43,627 nucleotides of DNA from an uncultured Bacilli bacterium (GTDB lineage Bacteria > Bacillota_I > Bacilli_A > RF39 > UBA660): assembly GCA_944372055.1 (NCBI GenBank), contig CALVYF010000002.1, positions 1 to 43,627 of the forward strand. Direction: 5' to 3'. A program made the translations under genes and the position numbers. This document shows, piece after piece, positions 16,528 to 23,887 of this stretch; positions within the stretch are counted from its first letter, which is position 1; each line of letters starts with the position of its first letter. The notes under the pieces are model-generated. The model saw only the letters and a program-made list of their open reading frames with translations, did no database searches and was not told where the DNA came from.

Positions 16528-16556
16528 TGAACTAAGTATAAGGTTGGGTGAGATAG

Positions 16557-19500
16557 ATGTTTCAACGATTTAAAAATTGGTGGTTAAATCAAGGTAAGAC
16601 CAGTAAAATAATTAGTTTTTTTACGCTTTTTTTTATTATTTTTTCTTTAGTTATCATAGGTGTTTTGGGTACTAGCTTTGCTGCTAGTACTAGTTTACCT
16701 GAAACTCTTACTACTAATACTTTGTATTCTGATGATGGATATCGAGTTAATTTGTTTCCTAGTCTTAGTGAAAGTGATATTATTTCGCTTACACCTTTTG
16801 TAGCAACTAGTGGTGGTACTACTTATCATATGTATTGTTTGGAAAGGACGAAGGATTGGTATAACGATACTATTATTGTTAAAGACAAGAAATTAGATTC
16901 TGGCTATGCTTATATTATGATGAATGGCTATCCTGAGAAAACATTGAGTAATGAAGGGGATTGGACTGATTCTTATCTTACACAAGTTGCTTTATGGTTG
17001 TATCAAGATCGTTCTACTGGTGTTGATGATACTGTATCTGGTTCTTTGACTGCAAATCAAAAGGCTGCTATTAAGAGCAGTAAGTATTATTCTATTATTA
17101 ATAATTTGGTTACAAATGCAATTAACGCTAAGGACACTTATGCTAATGTAAAACCTAATTTTTCTGTTACTTCTAGTGATTTTCATTTAGACTCTTCTGT
17201 TTCTTATTTGGAAACTGATTTTATTAGTGTATCTTCTAACGTGGACTTTTCTTCTTATAGTGTTGCTGTAAGTATGGAAGGAGCACAAGTACTTAATGAA
17301 CAGAGTGAAGTGCTTTCTGCTGGTGCAAAGATTTCTAGTGGAAAAAAGTTTAAAATTCGTCTTCCTTTAGAAAATTTAACTTCTTCTAATGCTTCTTTAC
17401 AGGTTAGTATTACTATGGATTATCAAGAATATGAAGCATATCAATACCGTCCTACTAGTCATGAAGATACTATGCAATTATCTGTTGTAGCTATGGTACA
17501 AGCGACTTCTAAGCAAGCTGTTGCTTCTACTAATATTACTATTCCCATGGGTAGTTTAACAATCGAAAAGATTGATGGCAGTACTAATCAATTACTTGCT
17601 GGTGCTAAAATAGAAGTGTATCGCGAGGTTAGAAATCAAAGACAATTGATACATAGTTTTGATTCTACAACAACTGCGACTACTATACGAAATCTTTTGC
17701 CTGGTAAATATACGATAGTGGAAAAGAGTGCACCAAGCGGATATTTGATTCAGTCTGATAGCCAGTCTGTTATTTTAAATACTACTACTAATTTAAATCC
17801 TAGTGTAAAACTTGTTAATATGCCTATTTCTGTTCAAATTCGTAAGGTGGATACAGATACCAATCTTTCTATTTCTGGTGCTGTTATTAAGGTGATTGAT
17901 GATAGTGGTAAGGAAGTGTATCGGTTTACTTCTGGTAGTGGTTATACTAAAATACCGAATTTGTCGGTTGGCGATTATCAGGCGATAGAAGTTAGTGCGC
18001 CAAGTGGGTATTATTTAAATACAGATCCTTATGATTTTTCTATTACTGAAGACACAAGTGAACTTTCTATCACTATGAAAGATCAAAAGAATCAGGTGGA
18101 AATATTAAAAGTTGATGAAGAATCAGGAAATCCTTTAGCTGGTGCAACACTTCGTATTGTTAATGCTGATACTAATGCGGAGATTGTTACTTGGGTAACG
18201 GAAAAAGAAGCTAAGGTTTTTGAAGGTTTAGCTACTGGTAATTATAGGGTGGAAGAAGTTAGTGCACCAAGTGGCTATGTTACTCAAACTAACACGATGC
18301 CATTTACTGTTTCTAATACGCAGACTAAGAAAATCACTATTAAGTTTTCTAATACAAAAAGTTCTGTCATGATTTCTAAAGTTGATGAAGAGGGTAATCT
18401 TTTAGCTGGAGCAACTATTGCTATTTATGACGAAGATGGTACTAAAGTAGAAGAATTTACTTCTACTAAAACTCCTACGGTTATTAAAAAACTACCTGTT
18501 GGTCATTATACAGCAAAAGAGCTTAAAGCACCTGAAGGTTACCAACTAAATCCTAATCCTGTTTCTTTTGAAGTTACAGAGAATACAGAAAATTTATCTG
18601 TTACAATTAAAAATACTAAGAAGGGGATATATCTAGGAAAGATTGATGCTGATACAGGTAACTATGTTTCTGGTGCTGTATTACAATTAGTCGATTCTAA
18701 AGATAAAGTACTTGAAAAATGGACTAGTTCTAATGATTTACATATGATTTCTGGTCTTTCTAATGACACTTATTATTTAGAAGAAGTATCTGCTCCTAAA
18801 GGATATGTGGGTAGCTTTGAACGAGTTAAAGTGGTTGTTGATGATAATACTACAACTGCAACGTATACTATAAAAAATAAGAAAATATCGGTTAAGATTG
18901 CTAAAGTAGATGCAGATTCAAAACAAATAGTCCCTGGTGCTACCTTGGAACTTTTGAATTCTAATTATGAAGTTATTGATACTTGGACTACAGGAGAAGA
19001 TTATCAAATCTTTGATAACTTGAGTGAAGGCGTTTATTATGTTAAAGAAGTTGAGGCTCCTAGTGGTTATGTTGTCAATTCTTCTTTAAAGCAGTTTACT
19101 ATTGATTCTAATCATCCTACAATTACAGTTGCGTTTGAAAACAGTCAAACTACGGTAAAACTTGGCAAGGTTGATTCTTCTTCTGGAGATTATATTGCTG
19201 GTGCAACTTTACGATTATCTAGAGCAGATGGCGGGATGGAAGCTATTACTTTTGTTAGTGAGAACAAGGCTACAGTCTTTCGTGGGCTTGCTCGTGGAGA
19301 CTATGTTTTGGAAGAAGTTAGTGCTCCTAGCGGTTATGTTGGTACTAATTCTAAGATAACTTTTTCGATAGACTCTTTAGGTAAGACAAAAAATGTATCT
19401 TTGAAGAGTGATTTTGTACAGATTCATGTTAAGGATAAGCGGTTACATATTGATACGAATGGAGTTTCTGGGTATGAGTTCCAATTATTTACTGGAGATA

Positions 19501-20063
19501 ATAAATTAGTTGATACTTATACTGTTCAAAAAGAAGAATTTGTTTCCGGAATTTTAACTAATGGTACTTATGTACTTTTACAAACAAAGGTTCCTGATGG
19601 CATGATTTTAAATTCTAATCCTTATACTTTTACTGTTTCTGATGATGGTATTACTGATGTTGTATCTTTTGCTAATGATTATACAAAGATGAATTTTGAA
19701 AAGAAAGAAATGATTGGTGGTAAGCAATTAGCTGGTGGACATTTTATTTTACGAAATGAACAAGGTGATGTTGTTAGTGAATGGGATTCTACAGATTCTT
19801 CTAAACGGATAAATCGTCTATTGCCAGGTGCTTATACGTTGACTGAAGTGAAGGCACCTGATGGTTATCAATTGTCTCAAGCACAACTTACTTTCCAAGT
19901 TGAAGAAACTAGTGATGTTCAAACGATTACTATGTTTAATGCTTTAGAAGTTGAAGTTCCAAATACCTCTCAAAATGCTTTGCTTTTTTGGTTTTTTGGT
20001 ACTTTGATTCTTATGCTAGGACTTAGTATTGTAGGTTATGTTTATGTAAGAAGGCAAGGGTAA
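16557..20063 (+). CDS. Surface adhesin: thioester domain plus nine SpaA/Cna-B-like repeats
   Basis: A 1168-aa surface protein. A signal peptide or anchor occupies residues 1-45 or so, with an AAS cleavage region. A Cys-Gln thioester domain follows: C94 in the YCLE segment and Q143 in the TQVA motif should form an internal thioester that can bond covalently to a host amine. From about residue 333 come nine prealbumin-like (SpaA/Cna-B) repeats, starting near 333, 426, 514, 604, 691, 779, 867, 954 and 1045. Most show the K-x-D start, an AGA step, an EVSAPSGY motif and a terminal Asn, suited to Lys-Asn isopeptide bonds. The C-terminus is VPNTS, a membrane helix (about 1143-1163) and an RRQG tail, like a variant sorting signal without LPxTG. 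Expected to be cell-wall linked or membrane-anchored. Confidence 0.9.
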   Translation: MFQRFKNWWLNQGKTSKIISFFTLFFIIFSLVIIGVLGTSFAASTSLPETLTTNTLYSDDGYRVNLFPSLSESDIISLTPFVATSGGTTYHMYCLERTKDWYNDTIIVKDKKLDSGYAYIMMNGYPEKTLSNEGDWTDSYLTQVALWLYQDRSTGVDDTVSGSLTANQKAAIKSSKYYSIINNLVTNAINAKDTYANVKPNFSVTSSDFHLDSSVSYLETDFISVSSNVDFSSYSVAVSMEGAQVLNEQSEVLSAGAKISSGKKFKIRLPLENLTSSNASLQVSITMDYQEYEAYQYRPTSHEDTMQLSVVAMVQATSKQAVASTNITIPMGSLTIEKIDGSTNQLLAGAKIEVYREVRNQRQLIHSFDSTTTATTIRNLLPGKYTIVEKSAPSGYLIQSDSQSVILNTTTNLNPSVKLVNMPISVQIRKVDTDTNLSISGAVIKVIDDSGKEVYRFTSGSGYTKIPNLSVGDYQAIEVSAPSGYYLNTDPYDFSITEDTSELSITMKDQKNQVEILKVDEESGNPLAGATLRIVNADTNAEIVTWVTEKEAKVFEGLATGNYRVEEVSAPSGYVTQTNTMPFTVSNTQTKKITIKFSNTKSSVMISKVDEEGNLLAGATIAIYDEDGTKVEEFTSTKTPTVIKKLPVGHYTAKELKAPEGYQLNPNPVSFEVTENTENLSVTIKNTKKGIYLGKIDADTGNYVSGAVLQLVDSKDKVLEKWTSSNDLHMISGLSNDTYYLEEVSAPKGYVGSFERVKVVVDDNTTTATYTIKNKKISVKIAKVDADSKQIVPGATLELLNSNYEVIDTWTTGEDYQIFDNLSEGVYYVKEVEAPSGYVVNSSLKQFTIDSNHPTITVAFENSQTTVKLGKVDSSSGDYIAGATLRLSRADGGMEAITFVSENKATVFRGLARGDYVLEEVSAPSGYVGTNSKITFSIDSLGKTKNVSLKSDFVQIHVKDKRLHIDTNGVSGYEFQLFTGDNKLVDTYTVQKEEFVSGILTNGTYVLLQTKVPDGMILNSNPYTFTVSDDGITDVVSFANDYTKMNFEKKEMIGGKQLAGGHFILRNEQGDVVSEWDSTDSSKRINRLLPGAYTLTEVKAPDGYQLSQAQLTFQVEETSDVQTITMFNALEVEVPNTSQNALLFWFFGTLILMLGLSIVGYVYVRRQG

Positions 20064-20065
20064 GT

Positions 20066-20638
20066 ATGAGTCGTTTAGCTTTTCAATATGGAACTGTTCA
20101 TGCTTTTAAAAGTGAAAAGGTTTTCTTTCTCAAAAGAAGATTTTTAAAATATCATTTATCTGTTATGATTATGGCTCCTATTATTACACATAAGGATGAG
20201 ATTTCTAATTATGATTATTTGATAGGGAGGGACGAAAACCTTTTTCTTACAATAAAGAGACAGTTTTCCGATTTACAATTATTAATTATTGATGATGCAC
20301 ATTTATTAAATGAGATGCAAATAGACCAATTATTGCAAGTGGCTATTAATTTAGATATTGCTATTTTGTGCTTAGGACTTAGAACTGATTTTAGGACTAC
20401 TGGATTTTCCGGTGCTAGAAGGCTTTTGGAAATTGCGCAGGTTTTAATTCCAAAGAAAACATATTGTTCCTGTGGGAGAGAGGCTTTCTTCAGTATTCGT
20501 AAAAAAAATGGCAAAACAACTTTTTCAGGTGATAAGATTTTAAAAGAAGATGATGTTACTTATGAAGCTGTTTGTTCTAAATGTTATTATAGAAAGTTAA
20601 TACAATATAAGAAGTTAAAAGAAAGTGGTAGAATTTAA
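20066..20638 (+). CDS. Degenerate thymidine kinase homologue
   Basis: A 190-aa protein of the type II thymidine kinase family, recognised by LRTDFRTTGFSGARRLLEIA (lasso region, about 105-124) and the zinc site C134, C136, C170, C173. The P-loop, normally GxxxxGK[S/T], reads GTVHAFKS (9-16): the second Gly is Phe (F14). The segment normally IDEAQF reads IDDAHL (75-80), with Asp 77 replacing the catalytic-base Glu and H79 replacing Gln. These changes predict weak or absent kinase activity, or a changed role. It starts 2 nt after the adhesin stop with only a weak ribosome site, and shares a bidirectional terminator with yigZ. Confidence 0.75.
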   Translation: MSRLAFQYGTVHAFKSEKVFFLKRRFLKYHLSVMIMAPIITHKDEISNYDYLIGRDENLFLTIKRQFSDLQLLIIDDAHLLNEMQIDQLLQVAINLDIAILCLGLRTDFRTTGFSGARRLLEIAQVLIPKKTYCSCGREAFFSIRKKNGKTTFSGDKILKEDDVTYEAVCSKCYYRKLIQYKKLKESGRI

Positions 20639-20666
20639 AAAAGAGGCTAATTGATAGTCTCTTTTT
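20638..20666. terminator. Bidirectional terminator between tdk-like and yigZ genes
   Basis: A 12-bp stem including one G-T pair (20638-20649 with 20655-20666), a 5-nt loop, and A and T runs on both sides. It overlaps the last codons of both convergent genes. Confidence 0.8.
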
Positions 20667-21231
20667 CTATATATGTCTTTTCTATTTGTTCTATTTCTTC
20701 TGATTGGAGTAATTCTGAGTCTTTGGTTAATAGTGCTATGTAGGTAATTTTTTCTAAATAGGTTTTTGATAATATGTTTTTTTCTGGTATTTGTTTAGTA
20801 ATTTCTTTCTCCTTTACATAGGGAAAGGTTAATTTACATTTCATACCTTCTATTAACTCTATTGTGTTTATTTTATTTAATGTTTCTTTGACTGATTTAG
20901 AATAGGCTCTAATTAATCCGCCAGCACCTAATTTGATTCCACCAAAATAGCGGATTGTGATTGCTAGAACATTGGTGATATCTTCTTTATCTAAAACATT
21001 TAACATAGGCATACCGGCGGTTCCTCCTGGTTCACCATCATCAGATGCTTTTTTTATATTTTCGCCTATTTTATATGCGTAACAATAGTGAGTTGCTTTT
21101 GGACAGAGTTTCTTTACTTGTTCTAGGTATTGCTCTATTTCTTCTTTACTTCTTATTTTATATAGTAATGTAATAAATCTGGAGTTTTTAATCATGATTT
21201 CATTTTTTGTATTTTCTTTTATTGTTTTCAT
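20647..21231 (-). CDS. YigZ/IMPACT-family protein
   Basis: A 194-aa protein of the YigZ (UPF0029/IMPACT) family. The signature region FGGIKLGAGGLIRAYSKS lies near residues 100-117, and the DDGEPGGTAGMPML segment just before it is also typical. Eukaryotic IMPACT modulates translation control. Bacterial YigZ has a ribosomal-S5-like fold and may bind nucleic acid; its role is not settled. The C-terminal part is the DUF1949-like ferredoxin fold. AAGGAG precedes the ATG. The length is slightly below the usual 200-215 aa. Confidence 0.9.
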   Translation of the reverse strand: MKTIKENTKNEIMIKNSRFITLLYKIRSKEEIEQYLEQVKKLCPKATHYCYAYKIGENIKKASDDGEPGGTAGMPMLNVLDKEDITNVLAITIRYFGGIKLGAGGLIRAYSKSVKETLNKINTIELIEGMKCKLTFPYVKEKEITKQIPEKNILSKTYLEKITYIALLTKDSELLQSEEIEQIEKTYIEKETIN

Positions 21232-21261
21232 ATTTACTCCTTTTATTGTGAATCATTTATT

Positions 21262-21290
21262 ATATTATTATTTTTCTTTTGACTTGTCAA
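21262..21290 (-). promoter_or_regulatory. Promoter of yigZ with an overlapping palindrome
   Basis: On the minus strand, TTGACA (21285-21290), a 17-nt spacer and TAATAT (21262-21267). The palindrome TTGAC-TT-GTCAA (21279-21290) covers the -35 box and shares the 10-bp core TGACTTGTCA with the TetR operator region near 7365. Confidence 0.6.
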
Positions 21291-21360
21291 TTTTTTGCCT
21301 GATATTGTCTGTCAATGACTAGATAAATCGTTTTCTTTTCTTCTGTTTTTATATTTAATA

Positions 21361-21369
21361 TGGTATAAT
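21361..21369 (+). promoter_or_regulatory. Extended -10 promoter of the AI-2E-family gene
   Basis: TGGTATAAT: TATAAT at 21364-21369 with TG at 21361-21362. There is no good -35 box at the right distance. Confidence 0.55.
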
Positions 21370-21405
21370 GAATTAAGAGTATGGTAGTGTTAAGGAGATG
21401 ATATT

Positions 21406-22572
21406 TTGTTGTTTCGTAAGAGAAAAGATAAAGAAGTAGATATTAGTAGTTTAAATGACATTTTGTCTACGGGTAAAAAATTGGTTCAAATAGGTTATAT
21501 TATGGCTATTATTGCCTTGGTGTTATTAGTTACTTATCTTGTGAAAGAGTGGCATGCATTACGGTTTGTTGGTGAGTTTTTAGCTGTTATTTCTCCAATT
21601 TTTATTGGTTTAATTATTGCTTGGCTGTTGGATCCTTTAGTTAAGATTTTACAAGGAAAAAAAGTACCGAGAATTCTTGCTTGTATCCTGGTGTATTTAT
21701 TGTTTATTGCAGTTTTATTTTTAATTGTTGCTTTACTTATTCCTGCCATGGGTGCTCAAGTGAAAGATTTTATTGGAAATATTCCAGATTTGGTTAATGA
21801 TTTTAAACAGTTTTTTAATGGAATAATTGCAGATTTGACACGTACTTTTGATTATGATTTTTCTAGTGTTAAAGATCATTTGTATCATACTATAGAAACA
21901 TTTGGTGTGAATTTATCTACACGAATTCCTGATATGGCTATTAGTTTTGTATCTGGTATTGTCAGTGGGGGAGTTTCCTTCTTTTTAGGACTTATGATTG
22001 GCTTTTATATGTTATTTGATTTTGATAAGCTTAATCGTTCTTTTATTTCTCTTCTTCCTAGAGGTTGGAGAAAAGGCGCTAGTGAATTAAGTGTACGGTT
22101 GAATGAATCTTTACGTAGTTATGTTCAAGGTGTTTTGTTAGTGATGACTTTGGTTTTTATAACGCAAGCGATAGGTCTTACCATCAGTGGATTGCAAGCG
22201 CCTTTGGTTTTTGCCTTTTTCTGTGCATTAACTGATATTATTCCATATTTTGGTCCCTATATCGGTGCTGTTCCGATTATAATTGTAGGATTTATGAGTG
22301 ATCCTATTGTTGGTATTTGTTGTGTTATTTCTATTATTGTTGTTCAACTTTTAGAAAATAATTTTTATCAGCCTTTGATTATGGGACATACTATGAAACT
22401 TCATCCAGTAACAATTATGCTTGGACTATTGCTTTTCCAACATTTCTTTGGTATTATAGGTATGATTGTTGCAACTCCAGTGATTGCTGCATTAAAAATC
22501 ATTGCTACTTTTATCGATGAAAAGATTGATGTTGTTGGTAGAGTTACTGGGGAAGAAGTAAAAGAAAAATAA
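21406..22572 (+). CDS. AI-2E/PerM-family (UPF0118) membrane transporter
   Basis: A 388-aa polytopic membrane protein of the AI-2E transporter (UPF0118, YhhT/PerM-like) family. Several helices at the N-terminus are followed by a soluble region around residues 130-190. The core has VSGGVSFFLGLMIGFYMLFDF, then FALTDIIPYFGPYIG-like and HPVTIMLGLLLF segments, all hallmarks. Members are proposed to export autoinducer-2, Na+/H+ or lipids; the substrate here is open. The start is TTG at 21406, 8 nt after AAGGAG. The only nearby ATG (21398) is out of frame. The C-terminus is charged (EEVKEK). Confidence 0.88.
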   Translation: MLFRKRKDKEVDISSLNDILSTGKKLVQIGYIMAIIALVLLVTYLVKEWHALRFVGEFLAVISPIFIGLIIAWLLDPLVKILQGKKVPRILACILVYLLFIAVLFLIVALLIPAMGAQVKDFIGNIPDLVNDFKQFFNGIIADLTRTFDYDFSSVKDHLYHTIETFGVNLSTRIPDMAISFVSGIVSGGVSFFLGLMIGFYMLFDFDKLNRSFISLLPRGWRKGASELSVRLNESLRSYVQGVLLVMTLVFITQAIGLTISGLQAPLVFAFFCALTDIIPYFGPYIGAVPIIIVGFMSDPIVGICCVISIIVVQLLENNFYQPLIMGHTMKLHPVTIMLGLLLFQHFFGIIGMIVATPVIAALKIIATFIDEKIDVVGRVTGEEVKEK

Positions 22573-22599
22573 AACGAAGAGTAAAGATAAGTATTAAAG

Positions 22600-22755
22600 A
22601 TTTAAAATATTTAGAGAGATCATGGTTGGTGAAAATGATTTGTTTGTTCTTTAAGAAGCTACTTTATGAGTTTTATCGGTCAAGCCGTTATTCTAATTAA
22701 GACCAAACTAGGATGGTACCGTGCTTTGCACTCCTAGTTAGGTCTTTTATTTGTA
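22600..22755 (+). ncRNA. Alanine T-box leader (transcription attenuation)
   Basis: The leader has the hallmark T-box core TGGTACCGTGC (22714-22724), part of the antiterminator. An upstream stem I region with GGTTGGTG (22624-22631) contains the specifier candidate GCT (Ala) at 22658-22660. It ends in a competing terminator: AAGACC-A-AACTAGGA (22699-22713) with TCCTAGTT-A-GGTCTT (22732-22746), then T-rich sequence. Uncharged tRNA-Ala would stabilise the antiterminator and turn on the kinase-kinase-alaS-holA operon. The 5' boundary is approximate. alaS downstream confirms the specificity. Confidence 0.9.
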
Positions 22756-22768
22756 TTAAGGAGGAATT

Positions 22769-23323
22769 ATGAAAATATTTTTATTAGCAGGTAAAGCGGG
22801 GTGCGGTAAAGATTTAATGGGGAGATATATGAAAACACAGTATGACTTTGCAGGACATAATGCTTGTATTTTACATATTACTACTCCTTTGTATGAATAT
22901 GCAAAAAACTATTTTAGTTGGAATGGAAATATGGCTGAAAAACCTCGTGAGTTTTTACAAGAAATGGGAATTGAAATTATTCAAAAGAAATTAGGTAAAA
23001 AATATTTTTTACTTGATCGACTTTGCGAAGATATTGATATTTTAAAAAATTTCTTTGATGTATTTATTATTACTGATGGAAGATTGTTATTTGAGTTTTT
23101 AGAGTTGAAACGAAGATTTCCAGAAACTAAGATTATACATGTGATTCGAGAAAACTATGATAATAAGTTAAGTGATGACGAGAAAAAACATGTGACGGAA
23201 ACAGAAATGGAACAGTATAAAGATTATGACTATATTGTTCGTAATACATCTAAGGAAAGGTTGTTTTCTGAAGCGGATAAAATTATCGGATTAGAGGCTC
23301 AAAGAGAAGGAGAAATTATATGA
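22769..23323 (+). CDS. P-loop kinase, deoxynucleoside monophosphate kinase-like
   Basis: A 184-aa P-loop NTPase. Walker A GKAGCGKD is at residues 8-15, and an IITDGRLLFEF segment near residue 95-105 recalls the D-x-R motif of phage T4-type dNMP kinases. Basic Arg/Lys pairs follow in the lid-like region. A nucleotide or nucleoside-phosphate kinase role is inferred from fold motifs only. It is first in the T-box operon, with AAGGAGGA before its ATG. Its last four bases overlap the next gene (ATGA), so the two kinases are translationally coupled. Confidence 0.7.
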   Translation: MKIFLLAGKAGCGKDLMGRYMKTQYDFAGHNACILHITTPLYEYAKNYFSWNGNMAEKPREFLQEMGIEIIQKKLGKKYFLLDRLCEDIDILKNFFDVFIITDGRLLFEFLELKRRFPETKIIHVIRENYDNKLSDDEKKHVTETEMEQYKDYDYIVRNTSKERLFSEADKIIGLEAQREGEII

Positions 23324-23886
23324 GAAAATTGATTGCGGTTGTAGGGATGAGCGGTAGTGGTAAAAGTATTGCTACTGACTATTTAGAAAATGAAGGCTGG
23401 ACTAAATTATATTTTGGAGGAATTACTTATAAACTTATGGCGGAAGCGGGAGTTGAAAGAACTCCTGATGGAAAAAGTGAAAAAGAGTTTCGTGAGAATT
23501 TAAGACGTGAGCATGGACCAGAATGTTATGCTAAATTTTTAGAACCGGATATCAAGAAGGCCTTAGAGACTAATGATGTTGTCTTAGATGGTTTATATTC
23601 TTGGTATGAGTATAAGTATTTAATTGAGCGTTTTCCAGAATTAAAGCTTGTATGCGTAGTTGTTGATAAAGAATTACGTTATAAGAGGGTTGGAAATCGC
23701 GATGATCGACCTTTTTTACGAGAAGATATTATTTATCGAGATGTTGCGGAAATTGAGAATTTAGCCAAGGGTGGACCTATTGCTTATGCCGATTACTTTT
23801 TATTTAATAATGGAAGTTTAGAAGATTATAAAAAGAGGTTAATAGAAATACTAGAAGATATAGATAGACAAGAAGGAGAGAAGTAG
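23320..23886 (+). CDS. P-loop kinase, UPF0200/dephospho-CoA kinase-like
   Basis: A 188-aa P-loop NTPase with Walker A GMSGSGKS at residues 9-16. An FGGITYKLM segment follows, then LRREHGPECYAK, VVLDGLYSWYEY (Walker B-like) and NRDDRPF with an RD pair. It ends in an IAYADYFLFNN segment. This order matches the UPF0200 family of nucleotide-kinase-like proteins, distantly related to dephospho-CoA and adenylate kinases, and best known from archaea. The substrate is unknown. It overlaps the upstream kinase by 4 nt and ends 1 nt before the alaS start, with GGAGAG as the alaS ribosome site inside it. Confidence 0.7.
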   Translation: MRKLIAVVGMSGSGKSIATDYLENEGWTKLYFGGITYKLMAEAGVERTPDGKSEKEFRENLRREHGPECYAKFLEPDIKKALETNDVVLDGLYSWYEYKYLIERFPELKLVCVVVDKELRYKRVGNRDDRPFLREDIIYRDVAEIENLAKGGPIAYADYFLFNNGSLEDYKKRLIEILEDIDRQEGEK

Positions 23887-23887
23887 T

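Noticed and set aside
20020-20063. Canonical LPxTG sorting motif in the adhesin
   Set aside because: Only VPNTS is present before the membrane helix, so I describe it as sorting-like and do not call a standard sortase substrate.
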